Notes: generated from the sequence alone by a model not told the origin. A stretch of 64,000 nt of DNA from Sediminitomix flava (GCF_003149185.1 NZ_QGDO01000004.1:417259-481258), one strand, 5' to 3'. Positions 52,487-61,282 are shown, counted from the stretch's first letter. Translations and numbers: made by a program.

Positions 52487-52622
52487 AACTCCCTCTAGAG
52501 TAATCAAAATACCTTCATAAAAGTGAGATTATACCAACAAAGACTGAAAGGAGTTTAGTAATTTCACCCGAAATCTTTGTTAGCATATTAAGGTTTCAGA
52601 TTTATTAATCTCATAGAATTCT

Positions 52623-53459
52623 ATGCATACTATTAAATTAAACAACGGACTTGAAATTCCTGTACTTGGCTTAGGTACATGGCAATCAAAAGAAGATGCG
52701 GTACAAAAAGCAGTAGTTCATGCCTTACAAAATGGCTATACGCATATTGATACAGCTGCCGTTTACGAAAATGAAAAAGAAGTAGGTGATGGCATCATTG
52801 AAAGTGGCGTTGCAAGAGAAGATATTTTCTTAACGTCTAAAGTATGGAACGACGTTTCTACCTACGAAGGCACACTGAAAGCTTTTGAAGATTCTATTCA
52901 GAAATTACAAACAAGCTATCTCGACCTTTATCTTATCCACTGGCCTGGCCCTTACGCAAGATTCAAGGAAGTCTACAGAGCTATGGAAGAGCTTTATGAG
53001 CAAGGAAAAGTAAAAGCAATTGGGGTTTCTAACTTCAATGTTCACCACCTTAATGAGTTGATGAAAGACTGTAAAGTCACTCCTGTTGTCAATCAAGTAG
53101 AATGTCACGTGAAATATCAGAATCAATTCCTTAACGAATTCTGTAACTCACACAACATTACACTACAAGCATATGCTCCAATGATGAGTTGGAAAGTCGG
53201 TGAACTTGCCAACATAGATGTTGTGAGCAAATTGGCTGAAAAGTATGGAAAAACACCAACTCAGATTGCATTGCGTTGGTTGATCCAAAGAGATATTATC
53301 GTGCTTCCAAAATCAGTAACTCCTTCAAGAATTGAAGAGAACATTCAAGTTTTCGATTTTGAATTGAGTGATGAAGATATGGCCGAACTACGTTGGGTAA
53401 ATGATGGGACAAGATTGTTCATCGAGCCTGATAATATGGATTACGGCTTTTACAAATAG
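52623..53459 (+). CDS. Aldo/keto reductase
   Basis: 278 aa of the AKR5-like type: LGLGTWQSKEDAVQKAV, the catalytic tetrad Asp/Tyr in THIDTAAVYENEKEVGDGI, Lys in FLTSKVW and His in LYLIHWPGP, and the NADPH-binding IVLPKSVTPSRIEENIQVFDFELSDEDM. It reduces aldehydes or ketones with NADPH in the cytoplasm. It lies on the same strand as the dehydrogenase gene, 136 bp behind, so both may respond to reactive carbonyls, though co-transcription is not certain. Confidence 0.93.
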   Translation: MHTIKLNNGLEIPVLGLGTWQSKEDAVQKAVVHALQNGYTHIDTAAVYENEKEVGDGIIESGVAREDIFLTSKVWNDVSTYEGTLKAFEDSIQKLQTSYLDLYLIHWPGPYARFKEVYRAMEELYEQGKVKAIGVSNFNVHHLNELMKDCKVTPVVNQVECHVKYQNQFLNEFCNSHNITLQAYAPMMSWKVGELANIDVVSKLAEKYGKTPTQIALRWLIQRDIIVLPKSVTPSRIEENIQVFDFELSDEDMAELRWVNDGTRLFIEPDNMDYGFYK

Positions 53460-53482
53460 AAAAGATACTTTTCCCCATTTGG

Positions 53483-53514
53483 GCAAACTGTAATTTTACG
53501 GTTTGCCTTTTTTA
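53483..53514 (+). terminator. Terminator after the aldo/keto reductase gene
   Basis: GGCAAACTGTAA / TACGGTTTGCC stem followed by TTTTTT. Confidence 0.88.
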
Positions 53515-53554
53515 TTGCTTTCCTTTTTACCAATTACCATTTCCACACTTCACT

Positions 53555-53572
53555 TTATCTAATATTAGATAA
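53555..53572. repeat. 18-bp perfect palindrome
   Basis: TTATCTAATATTAGATAA, about 100 bp before the first small-RNA candidate; a possible operator. Confidence 0.5.
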
Positions 53573-53672
53573 AACACGTTCAATTTAAGCCTTTTTAGTC
53601 CTAAAAAAACGGAGTTAAACGTCTATTTGGTGCGGATTCATTATTCGAACGCATTCCTCAAACCGATCCACT

Positions 53673-53794
53673 ACTTTCGTATTGTCTTCTGAATAGGCGT
53701 ACTCAGAAGACAATGATATACGTTTATTTGCTTGTTATTTTTTTAGCGAAAAAATTTTTCTAGTGGGTCATTTTTTATGAGACCCACTTTTTTT
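53673..53794 (+). ncRNA. Candidate small RNA 1 (promoter to terminator)
   Basis: A near -7 box TACTTTCG (53673-53680) is followed by a perfect 12-bp stem ATTGTCTTCTGA / TCAGAAGACAAT (53681-53714), an AT-rich linker with GTTTATTTGCTTGT, and a strong terminator AGTGGGTC / GACCCACT with a T7 tail (53762-53794). No frame codes for a protein. The upstream blocks GTGCGG and GAACGC recur before candidate 2. The transcript would be roughly 110 nt. Confidence 0.55.
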
Positions 53795-53929
53795 ATTTCT
53801 CTTTATCAGATAGCCATTTCCCATAGTTTTAAACCACAGTCTTCTTAAGCTCTACTCTCCAAAGCTTCATTTATCTTAATTGATCATTCTAAAGTAGTAG
53901 GACATATATTTTTGATATAAAACTTTACT

Positions 53930-54070
53930 GTTCTTAGAGTTACTCTAAGAACTCATAAATGGATACAGAGGCGGACGCAGTTCTTCAGACTCTTTTTTAT
54001 ACCATTTAGAGTCTAAAAGACTCTTGCTTTCATAGATAAATCCTTAGATCGCTCCGCTAACTCTAAGGAT
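53930..54070. repeat. Three inverted repeats between the small-RNA candidates
   Basis: GTTCTTAGAGT / ACTCTAAGAAC (53930-53952, one-base centre), AGAGTC / GACTCT (54008-54024) and ATCCTTAGA / TCTAAGGAT (54040-54070, loop with GCTCCGCT). None is followed by a T run. They look like operators or short palindromic repeats of unknown role. Confidence 0.5.
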
Positions 54071-54238
54071 AGTATTACTCATTTTCTTTTGTCCTAGTAC
54101 TTAAATAATCTCTCTTGACTCCCTTACCTTTTATAAATGAACATAAATCAAAACGTACAGATTAAACTTAAAAAGAGCCATTTGTACGTATTTCTAGTGC
54201 GGTTTTACGAGTTGAACGCTTTTAAAATTGCAAGTTGC

Positions 54239-54343
54239 TACTTTTGAAATGTGTCCTTTAAACAAAATTGTGTCAAAGGCCATGAGGAAAAGTTTATTTG
54301 GTTGTGATATTAAAGATGAGTCATTTTAATGGCTCATTTTTTT
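54239..54343 (+). ncRNA. Candidate small RNA 2 (promoter to terminator)
   Basis: Exact -7 box TACTTTTG (54239-54246), then CCTTT / AAAGG pairing near 54255-54279, a linker with GTTTATTTGGTTGT, and the terminator ATGAGTCAT / ATGGCTCAT with T7 (54316-54343). The order and several blocks (GTGCGG, GAACGC, CTACTTT, GTTTATTTG-TTGT) repeat those of candidate 1, so the two look like diverged copies. No protein is encoded. Confidence 0.55.
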
Positions 54344-54358
54344 ATGCCTTTTTTACTC

Positions 54359-54414
54359 AAAAAGAAAAAGCTTGTAAAGTTGAAATCCATTAAGAATCCA
54401 TCCTTTACAAGCCT
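54359..54414 (-). terminator. Terminator of the metallo-hydrolase gene
   Basis: On the minus strand GGCTTGTAAAG pairs with CTTTACAAGCT across a 23-nt loop, then TTTTTCTTTTT. Confidence 0.8.
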
Positions 54415-54436
54415 TTATTTATAAGAAAGTATTTTT

Positions 54437-55207
54437 CTAAAAAGTCACTTCAAAAGTATCTCCATCCTCTGGAATATACACCTTATCTAAAAGGCCTTCT
54501 TTTTCCAATCGAGCTTTAAGCTTTGCTCTTGTGGTAGGACAGTGATTTACGGCTTCCATATGATTACAGATCACTTTCTTAGGTGAGTTTTGGATAAACT
54601 TCACAATCTCATCTGGCGTCATTAAAAGAGGTTTGAAAAGATCTAACTGAGCCGTTCCACAAGCTGCCACTGTAATATCGGGCTGAAACTCTCTTAAAGC
54701 CTTATCCACATCTGGCGTATAAACAGTATCTGCACTGATGTAAATTGATGGCTGATCAGGAAGTTCTATAAAATAGCCCATCACATTTCCCATTGGCTTT
54801 GCCACAAAACCATAACCGTGCGTAGCTGGAATACCCATAATTGAACCACCTAAGAAATCCGCAGTTTCCCAATACTTGATCACTTGAGAAACAGCCAAAC
54901 CTTTCTTCCTAAAATGTTTCTCATCTTTTTCAGAACAGATCACAGGAATATTCTTTCGGATGAGCCATTCTTCTGCTGCCTTATCAATATGATCTGGATG
55001 CTGATGCGTAATCAAACAGTGTGTCACCCGCTCCAAAACGGGAAAGCAGTTTTCAGGAAGCGGTACTATTGGATTTTTCTGAGCCTTAAATCTGAATAAA
55101 GTAAAAGTAGGCTGAGTCCCCTTATCTCCAAGCATAGGATCTACCAAAATAACTTTATCTCCCGCTTCTATAACGAGCGTTGCATTTCTGAAGTGTTGGA
55201 ATTTCAT
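54437..55207 (-). CDS. MBL-fold metal-dependent hydrolase (UlaG/RomA-like)
   Basis: 256 aa. It starts MKFQHFRNATLVIEAGDKVILVDPMLGDKG and has the metal motif THQHPDHID, the ATHGYGF histidine, SADTVYTP and VICNHMEAVNHC. This is the L-ascorbate-6-phosphate lactonase-like branch, whose members hydrolyse lactones or phosphoesters; the substrate is not identifiable. It is single, ending with its own terminator. Confidence 0.9.
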   Translation of the reverse strand: MKFQHFRNATLVIEAGDKVILVDPMLGDKGTQPTFTLFRFKAQKNPIVPLPENCFPVLERVTHCLITHQHPDHIDKAAEEWLIRKNIPVICSEKDEKHFRKKGLAVSQVIKYWETADFLGGSIMGIPATHGYGFVAKPMGNVMGYFIELPDQPSIYISADTVYTPDVDKALREFQPDITVAACGTAQLDLFKPLLMTPDEIVKFIQNSPKKVICNHMEAVNHCPTTRAKLKARLEKEGLLDKVYIPEDGDTFEVTF

Positions 55208-55389
55208 AGTCGATGAATGATTTATGTATTTCTACAAAACTAGATCAGCGGTATTCCTTTCCCATTGATTTGAATCAAGAAATACATTTTCTAAATGCCA
55301 TAACAAGTTCTACATCGGATTGGTTGATGAACTTATTTAGACTAACTTCCAATGTTATTTTTAAGCATTTAATCTTCATTTTTTAGAAC

Positions 55390-55929
55390 ATGAAAACTCA
55401 TATTGCTATTCTCAGAGGAATTAATGTTGGTGGAAAAAGAAAAATATTGATGGCTGACTTAAAGCTCCTCTTCCAAGACTTAGGATTTGCAGACATCGAG
55501 ACTTATATCCAAAGTGGGAATGTCGTTTTTAAAGCCCCAACATCAGACAAATTAGAACATCTAATAAAGAAAGCTATTCAAGAAAAATACGGCTTTGAAG
55601 TTCCTACCATTGTTCGTAGTCTGAATGAATGGGAAAAAAGCATTTCAACAAATCCATTTTTATCTTCAGAAAATGAAGGTATCGAGCGTATGCATCTTAC
55701 TTTCTTGAAAGAAACTCCAAAACAAGAAAATATCGAACTAGCTGAAGCTTTTGAAAGAGGGAATGACCAACTCAGTATTGTTGGTAAAGATGTTTTCTTA
55801 CTTCTCGAAGGCAAATACAGTCAGAGCAAGTTGAGCAATCAGTTCTTTGAAAAGAAGCTAAAAGTAGAAGCCACTACTCGTAATTGGAAGACCGTTAAAA
55901 AACTATTAGAAATTGCCTCAAAAAATTAA
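55390..55929 (+). CDS. DUF1697 family protein
   Basis: 179 aa. The opening HIAILRGINVGGKRKILMADLKLLFQDLGFADIETYIQSGNVVF is diagnostic of DUF1697, a two-domain alpha/beta family present in many bacteria with no established activity. It has no signal or membrane helix. It is followed 66 bp later by the agmatine deiminase family gene on the same strand; joint transcription is possible. Confidence 0.92.
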   Translation: MKTHIAILRGINVGGKRKILMADLKLLFQDLGFADIETYIQSGNVVFKAPTSDKLEHLIKKAIQEKYGFEVPTIVRSLNEWEKSISTNPFLSSENEGIERMHLTFLKETPKQENIELAEAFERGNDQLSIVGKDVFLLLEGKYSQSKLSNQFFEKKLKVEATTRNWKTVKKLLEIASKN

Positions 55930-55995
55930 GTTTTCCAGCGTCAAACTTGTTATAGCTTTATGTAATATTGCGCGCTCAAATTTTGAGGTACATCT

Positions 55996-57024
55996 ATGAA
56001 CATAAAAAGAAGACTCCCTGCAGAGTGGGAAGCCCAAGATGCGGTACAGCTCACACTCCCTCATGCAGATACAGACTGGGCTGATGATATGGAAAATGTC
56101 AAAGCCTGTTTTCAGAAAATAGCTTACGAAATCAGTTCAAGACAAAAACTGATTGCGGTTTGTACAGATTTAGATGAAGCGAAAGAATGGCTTAAAGAAT
56201 GCCCACAAGAAAATATTATCTATCAGCACATTCCGTCAAATGATAGTTGGGCTAGAGATCATGGAGCTATTACTATTCAAGAAAATGGAGAACTTAAACT
56301 CCTAGATTTCACATTTAATGGCTGGGGACTCAAGTTTGCTTCCGATAAAGACAACCAAATTAGTCAACAGCTTTTGGATAATGGAGTTTTCAATGTCCCG
56401 ATGCACACTACAGGATTTGTATTGGAAGGTGGAGGAATAGAATCTGACGGAGAAGACACCCTAATGACCACAGCCCACTGTATTTATTCCTACAATAGAA
56501 ATGCTGGAAAAACAGAAGAAGAAATTCTTTCTATGATGAAAGAATACTTTGGCTCTGAGCAAATATTAGTTTTAGAAAACGGTTATTTGGCAGGAGACGA
56601 CACAGACTCTCACATAGACACCTTAGCCCGTTTCTGCCCCAATAACACCATAGCCTATGTACAATGTACTGACGAAACAGATGAACATTTTGAGGCATTA
56701 CAAAAAATGGAAGCTGAACTGAAAACATTCAAAAACTTGAATGGAGAAGCTTACCGATTGGTTGCTTTGCCTATGGCTCCTAAAAGATTTAAACCTGAAG
56801 AAGGCTACCGATTACCTTCTACCTATGCCAATTTCCTTATTATAAATGGAGCTGTACTCTTGCCTGTTTATGGAGATGAGGAACTTGACCAAAAAGCAAT
56901 AACTGCTTTGGAAGATTGTTTTCCTGAACATGAAATTGTGGCGATCAACTGCGAAGCACTTATCAGACAGCACGGATCATTGCACTGTGTAAGTATGCAG
57001 TATTTTAAGGGAGTTGTAAAATAG
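55996..57024 (+). CDS. Agmatine deiminase family protein
   Basis: 342 aa with the guanidino-group-modifying fold: PHADTDWADDMENV, SNDSWARDHGAITI (Asp), VLEGGGIESDGEDTLMTTAHC (Glu and His region), DDTDSHIDTLARF and the catalytic cysteine in RQHGSLHCVSMQYFKG. These enzymes turn agmatine into N-carbamoylputrescine and ammonia, feeding putrescine synthesis; peptidyl-arginine deiminase relatives share the fold. Without flanking polyamine genes the substrate assignment rests on family alone. Confidence 0.92.
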   Translation: MNIKRRLPAEWEAQDAVQLTLPHADTDWADDMENVKACFQKIAYEISSRQKLIAVCTDLDEAKEWLKECPQENIIYQHIPSNDSWARDHGAITIQENGELKLLDFTFNGWGLKFASDKDNQISQQLLDNGVFNVPMHTTGFVLEGGGIESDGEDTLMTTAHCIYSYNRNAGKTEEEILSMMKEYFGSEQILVLENGYLAGDDTDSHIDTLARFCPNNTIAYVQCTDETDEHFEALQKMEAELKTFKNLNGEAYRLVALPMAPKRFKPEEGYRLPSTYANFLIINGAVLLPVYGDEELDQKAITALEDCFPEHEIVAINCEALIRQHGSLHCVSMQYFKGVVK

Positions 57025-57049
57025 AATATTGGAAGTGTTAGGAAGCCTA

Positions 57050-57285
57050 AAACAAAAAAAACAGACCGCCGATGTCTGTTTCAAATTGTTGCGAAAAAAG
57101 AAGGGTCGGAAGAAAAAGAAAAACTCCTTTTAAAAGACAAGTTTAGGTTTCCTATCACATGTCGACCTTCCACTGTTAACATCCGTATGGATGACCTTTT
57201 GCAAGGTTGAGGCCTGCTCTTCAAACGATAGTACGCCTTATTTTATTTAGTGTTGAATTTTTCAAATACGTGTCCAACCGACCCA
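57050..57285 (-). ncRNA. Candidate structured RNA (6S-like size), minus strand
   Basis: A perfect -7 box TACATTTG (plus strand 57289-57296), with TTTTTTG 18 bp upstream, predicts a start near 57284. There the RNA begins GGGTCGG, which pairs with CCGACCC at 57103-57109 to close a fold of about 182 nt. Inside are CATCC-ATAC-GGATG and ACCTT-GCAA-AAGGT hairpins, the latter with a GNRA loop. A terminator ACAGAC / GTCTGT with T8 ends it at about 57050. It contains no reading frame and is not tmRNA, SRP or RNase P by the motifs I know; 6S RNA is a possibility. Confidence 0.65.
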
Positions 57286-57411
57286 TTACAAATGTAGAAA
57301 AAACTCTTGAACTACAAAAAACATTAACAATAAAGTCAAAATTGGATTTGCGTTATTTTTAGTTGAAATTGGCACTTAGAAATAGATTTCTGGTTAAAAC
57401 TTACTTCTAAA

Positions 57412-58146
57412 GTGATTCAAATCTTTCGAAAAGAATTAAGTACATATTTTAGCTCTTTGATCGCCTATGTGGTTATGGTCGTATTTTTAGTGACTATGGG
57501 CTTATTTTGTTGGGTATTTCCTCAAACAAGTATTCTAGGGTCTGCTTATGCCAATCTTGACCCGCTGTTTTCTATTTCTCCTTATATTTTCATGTTTCTT
57601 ATTCCTGCCATCACCATGCGCTCATTTGCAGAAGAGAAAAAAGCAGGAACTATGGAGTTACTTTTCACTCGTCCGTTGGCAGATTTCCATATCATTTTAG
57701 GAAAATATTGGGCTGCGCTTATCCTTGTACTTTTTGCCTTACTTCCTACACTGATCTACTACTACACAGTTTATCAATTAGGGATGCCACAAGGAAATTT
57801 AGACACGGCAGCCATCATCGGCTCTTACATCGGACTTGTTTTTCTATCTGCAACTTTTACAGCTATCGGAATATTCTCGTCAGCAATTACCAACAATCAA
57901 ATCATCGCCTTTCTTTTGGCTGTATTTGCTTGTTTTGCCATTTATGACGGGATTTCTTCTTTAGCATCTATCAATATATGGTCTGGCTACTCCTACACAA
58001 TCAGCCAATGGGGTATCGACCACCATTACCAATCAGTCAGTAAAGGACTGATTGATTCACGTAACATCCTATATTTCTTGAGTGTAATCACAGTGATGCT
58101 TTCACTTACTGCCCTTACACTTGGTAGTAGAAAATGGGAAAAATAG
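57412..58146 (+). CDS. gldF: Gliding-motility ABC transporter permease GldF
   Basis: 244 aa starting at GTG 57412 (MIQIFRKELSTYFSSLIAYVVM). It has six membrane helices and the ABC2-type features FAEEKKAGTMELLFTRPL and a conserved LGKYWAAL, matching GldF of gliding Bacteroidota. GldF forms an ABC transporter with GldA and GldG that supports gliding in some species. The usual downstream gldG is not present; a polyprenyl synthetase gene follows after 42 bp on the same strand. Confidence 0.9.
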   Translation: MIQIFRKELSTYFSSLIAYVVMVVFLVTMGLFCWVFPQTSILGSAYANLDPLFSISPYIFMFLIPAITMRSFAEEKKAGTMELLFTRPLADFHIILGKYWAALILVLFALLPTLIYYYTVYQLGMPQGNLDTAAIIGSYIGLVFLSATFTAIGIFSSAITNNQIIAFLLAVFACFAIYDGISSLASINIWSGYSYTISQWGIDHHYQSVSKGLIDSRNILYFLSVITVMLSLTALTLGSRKWEK

Positions 58147-58188
58147 AAGAAGAAACTTTAGACTAACAAGAAGATAAACGGAATCAGA

Positions 58189-59163
58189 ATGTTTGAAATA
58201 AAGTCAGAGATAAATCGACTTAACGAAGAGATAGCGAAGCTTGAACTAGGAAACCGTCCTGCCGAGCTTTATGATCCGCTTTACTATATTCTCTCTTTAG
58301 GAGGGAAAAGACTAAGACCTTTGGTAGCATTATTGGGCTGCTATGCCTTTGATGATGATTATAAAAAGGCTACCATGCCTGCTTTGGCTGTAGAAATTTT
58401 CCATAATTTCAGTCTGATTCATGATGATATTATGGACAATGCTCCTCTTCGTAGAGGAAAAGCTACAGTACACGAAAAATGGAATCCGAATATTGCGATC
58501 CTTTCGGGAGATGTAATGCTTGTAAGAGCTTACGATTTACTCCTAGAAAGCCCTTCTGACAAACTGAAGGAAATTATCAAACTTTTCAATACTTGTGCAG
58601 CCGAAGTTTGTGAAGGTCAACAACTCGACATGAACTTTGAAGATAGAGAAACTGTCTCTGAAGCTGAATACATTGAGATGATTAAGCTTAAAACAGCTGT
58701 TCTAGTAGGTTTTGCTTTCGAACTTGGCGCATTGATCGGGAATGCTACAGAACAAGAAGCTAAAACATTAAGAGATTTTGGTGTAAACCTTGGTATTGGT
58801 TTCCAGCTTCAAGATGATCTTTTAGATGTTTTTGGAGAGCAAGCAAAAGTAGGAAAGCAGATTGGTGGAGATATTCTTGAAAACAAGAAAACGTATATGC
58901 TCCTAAAAGCGATCGAACTTGCCGAAGGAAAAGACAAAGAGGATTTACAGTTTTGGCTTGAGCAAAAAGAATATGACAAGGATGAAAAGGTAAAAGCTGT
59001 AACTGCTATTTATGAAAACCTTGGTATTCGTCAGCTTGCTGGTCAAAAAATGGAAGAATATTACCAATTGGCATTCCAAAAGTTAGATGAATTAAACCTT
59101 CCATCAGAAAAGCGTGAACTCATCATTTCTTTTGCAAATTGGCTCATAAAAAGGGATAAATAG
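58189..59163 (+). CDS. Polyprenyl synthetase family protein
   Basis: 324 aa with both aspartate-rich motifs of trans-prenyl transferases, LIHDDIMDNAPLRRGK and GFQLQDDLLDVFGE, and the conserved GGKRLRPLV. It condenses isopentenyl diphosphate onto allylic diphosphates to make the chain for quinones or cell-wall carriers. A DDIMD first motif, preceded by FHNFSLI, fits chain lengths of geranylgeranyl or longer, but the product cannot be told. It may share a transcript with gldF and ends at a terminator. Confidence 0.93.
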   Translation: MFEIKSEINRLNEEIAKLELGNRPAELYDPLYYILSLGGKRLRPLVALLGCYAFDDDYKKATMPALAVEIFHNFSLIHDDIMDNAPLRRGKATVHEKWNPNIAILSGDVMLVRAYDLLLESPSDKLKEIIKLFNTCAAEVCEGQQLDMNFEDRETVSEAEYIEMIKLKTAVLVGFAFELGALIGNATEQEAKTLRDFGVNLGIGFQLQDDLLDVFGEQAKVGKQIGGDILENKKTYMLLKAIELAEGKDKEDLQFWLEQKEYDKDEKVKAVTAIYENLGIRQLAGQKMEEYYQLAFQKLDELNLPSEKRELIISFANWLIKRDK

Positions 59164-59186
59164 AATTCAAAAAGTTCTAAAAATAC

Positions 59187-59228
59187 AAAAGCCCTTCATT
59201 ATATATCAATATAATTGGAGGGCTTTTC
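59187..59228. terminator. Terminator after the polyprenyl synthetase gene
   Basis: AAAAGCCCT / AGGGCTTTT with inner ATTATA/TATAAT pairing; tails allow use in both directions. Confidence 0.85.
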
Positions 59229-59248
59229 TGTACCTAAAAATCGGTAAC

Positions 59249-59401
59249 TTAGAATTGATTTCTATAAGTGGTATTAGAAACTTTGTTATCTGCATTCTTT
59301 TCTACAGTGTTTTTTGAGTAAGTAGGGCACGTTCTATATGTTGTACGACAAGCCCCAAAAAACAATAAGCAAAGTAAACCTACTAACAATTTTAATTTCA
59401 T
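59249..59401 (-). CDS. 50-aa lipoprotein
   Basis: A short minus-strand frame from ATG 59401: MKLKLLVGLLCLLFFGAC is a textbook SPII signal with lipobox FGAC (Cys18). It is followed by RTTYRTCPTYSKNTVEKNADN and a short tail. The C-x6-CPxY pattern recalls tiny lipoproteins common in Bacteroidota whose function is unknown. It lies between a terminator on its left, which would end its transcript, and the LuxE/PaaK-like gene 89 bp upstream on the same strand. Confidence 0.7.
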   Translation of the reverse strand: MKLKLLVGLLCLLFFGACRTTYRTCPTYSKNTVEKNADNKVSNTTYRNQF

Positions 59402-59490
59402 TTCTTTATAGTTTTTTCTGTAGAAAACTTTAAAAATGTCAATTTTCCTAAATTAAGGAATTGTATTTATATTTTACGTTAAATGTTGGA

Positions 59491-60495
59491 TTAATTTACC
59501 AATAAGTTGCACCCTCTAATATCTGAATTATCGAATCTACCCAAAACTTTAAAGCTCTTAATTCCAACTGGTTGACCAATATCTTGCGTCTCAATAAAAG
59601 AACAACTATCTACGTTTGCTAGGTCGATTACATTAATTCCACCACTTCTCATCTTCGTATTTCCATCCCAAAAGCTGAAGGGGTCATTGATTTCTCTAAA
59701 TCTAATACGCATCCAAGGAGGCAGGTCAAACACTTCATTACCTTTCGAATAGGCCTGAGAAAGTAATTCAGTCATGCCATATTCAGAGTGAACATTACGT
59801 AAGTCCCAAGCATTTTGTAAAACTTCATGAACTTCAGATCGAAGCATTTCCTTTCTTCGACCTTTCATTCCTCCAGTTTCCATCACAATTACTCGATCAT
59901 CAAGACTGATTTTCATTTCTTCAGCCAAATCCAATAAAGCAAAAGTTACTCCAATCAAGAGGATTTTCTTATTACTATTTGAAAGTAAGTATTCTAATCG
60001 TTGTTGTAATTCTTTTACATTATCTAGATAAAAGCCCGAGTACTCTCCCGAATAAGGAAGAAAATGCTCTACCATATAAACTAGCGAAGAGTTGCCTCTT
60101 TCTAAATATGAAGGTAAAAGAGCTAAAATCTCAAAATCCTTCAAATCTCCATAAAAAGATTCAAAAATATATTTCGATGCTTTCTGATAAAATACAGGAT
60201 CAGAAACCAAATGCTTACTTGTTATACTCCCTGTTGTTCCACTACTCCTAAAAATGACTTGAGTGGGTTCAACTGTAGAAACTACTTCCTGACTTTTGAA
60301 AAATCGGATAGGCAAAAAAGGTATCTCAGAAATAGATTGAACGCTCAAAGGATCAACTTTAAGATATTTCAGATAATCACTATAAACCTTATTATGTTCT
60401 GCTTGAAATTTAAAAACTTCTAAGGCACAGCTCTCAAATTCTTCCTCTGTTGAAATGCTAAAAATATATTCCTTTATACGCTCTTGAAATCTCAT
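59491..60495 (-). CDS. LuxE/PaaK-like acyl-protein or acyl-adenylate enzyme
   Basis: 334 aa from ATG 60495 (MRFQERIKEYIF); a longer frame to 60573 adds a non-conserved stretch. The adenylate-forming features are FRSSGTTGSITSKH (P-loop-like), ILLIGVTFALLDLAEE, VIVMETGGMKGRRKE, VHSEYGMTELLSQAYS and a C-terminal GRFDNSDIRGCNLLV. The family includes LuxE acyl-protein synthetase and phenylacetate-CoA ligase-like proteins; in Bacteroidota such genes often sit near O-antigen or lipid genes, which is not the case here. Substrate unknown. Confidence 0.87.
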   Translation of the reverse strand: MRFQERIKEYIFSISTEEEFESCALEVFKFQAEHNKVYSDYLKYLKVDPLSVQSISEIPFLPIRFFKSQEVVSTVEPTQVIFRSSGTTGSITSKHLVSDPVFYQKASKYIFESFYGDLKDFEILALLPSYLERGNSSLVYMVEHFLPYSGEYSGFYLDNVKELQQRLEYLLSNSNKKILLIGVTFALLDLAEEMKISLDDRVIVMETGGMKGRRKEMLRSEVHEVLQNAWDLRNVHSEYGMTELLSQAYSKGNEVFDLPPWMRIRFREINDPFSFWDGNTKMRSGGINVIDLANVDSCSFIETQDIGQPVGIKSFKVLGRFDNSDIRGCNLLVN

Positions 60496-60704
60496 ACACT
60501 CTCCATTTTTCGAGTTGCAGTTTTGTACGATTAGGCATAAAGAATTCAAAATTGTGATCTTACATGAATCCAATACAGCTTTTTGTACTTTAACTGTACT
60601 CCCTTCAAGGATTTATCTAACTTCTAAACAAAGTCTATCAGACTAGATACTCCCATATTCTACTTTTACGGTCACAAATATAGAGATATAAAACTGTTCA
60701 TAAT

Positions 60705-61250
60705 ATGCGCTTCCATCCTTTGTCCTTACTTGCATTCTTTTTTATACCATTCTTCGGAAGTTCGTGTGTAGGAGAACCCGAATTTGCCAAAGAGCCTGCC
60801 ATCAAATTTGAAAGTATTGTACACAAATCTTTCAATTCTTTAGACTCTGTCATCATCACAGTGAGCTTTCAAGATGGTGATGGAAATTTAGGGCTAGATA
60901 ATTCTGATAGTGAACCAGACTTTGGAGCTGAAAATACAGATGGTACTCCGAATCCTTTTTTCAACAACTTTTACATCAGAATGATGAAAAAAGAAGGAGA
61001 AACTTATTCAAAGATTGAGCTACCCGATGGCGTTGAATTTGACGCTCGCTTCCCAAGGGTTGGAGAAGGAAGTGAAAGCCCTGTAGAAGGAAACCTTACG
61101 CGAAGACTTCGACTTGACATTGGAGTATTTGACTCGCCTTTTATCAGTGGGGATACATTAAAATTTGAAATTCAGATAGCAGATCGAGCTAAGAATGTTA
61201 GTAACATTGTTGAAACTCCTGATATCATTCTTAAAGGGTTTGAAGAATAA
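60705..61250 (+). CDS. Putative lipoprotein with DGDGNLG motif
   Basis: 181 aa. Signal with a lipobox GSSC (Cys21). The mature part has SVIITVSFQDGDGNLGLDNSDSEPDFG, a calcium-loop-like acidic segment, and a beta-sandwich pattern ending TLKFEIQIADRAKNVSNIVETPDIIL, reminiscent of Ig-like or cadherin-type repeats. This layout is common among Cytophagales surface lipoproteins of unknown role. It lies between convergent genes and shares a terminator region with the Hsp20 pair. Confidence 0.68.
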   Translation: MRFHPLSLLAFFFIPFFGSSCVGEPEFAKEPAIKFESIVHKSFNSLDSVIITVSFQDGDGNLGLDNSDSEPDFGAENTDGTPNPFFNNFYIRMMKKEGETYSKIELPDGVEFDARFPRVGEGSESPVEGNLTRRLRLDIGVFDSPFISGDTLKFEIQIADRAKNVSNIVETPDIILKGFEE

Positions 61251-61282
61251 AAAAAGCCCCATTAGACGATATCTAATGGGGC
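61249..61282 (-). terminator. Terminator of the Hsp20 operon
   Basis: GCCCCATTAGA / TCTAATGGGGC stem; on the minus strand it is followed by TTTTTTT, 30 bp beyond the last hsp20 stop. Confidence 0.88.

Noticed and set aside
57050..57285. SRP RNA or RNase P RNA on the minus strand
   Set aside because: The conserved SRP GGAAGG/AGCAG loop and the RNase P GAGGAAAGUCC core are both missing, so only an unnamed or 6S-like RNA is proposed.
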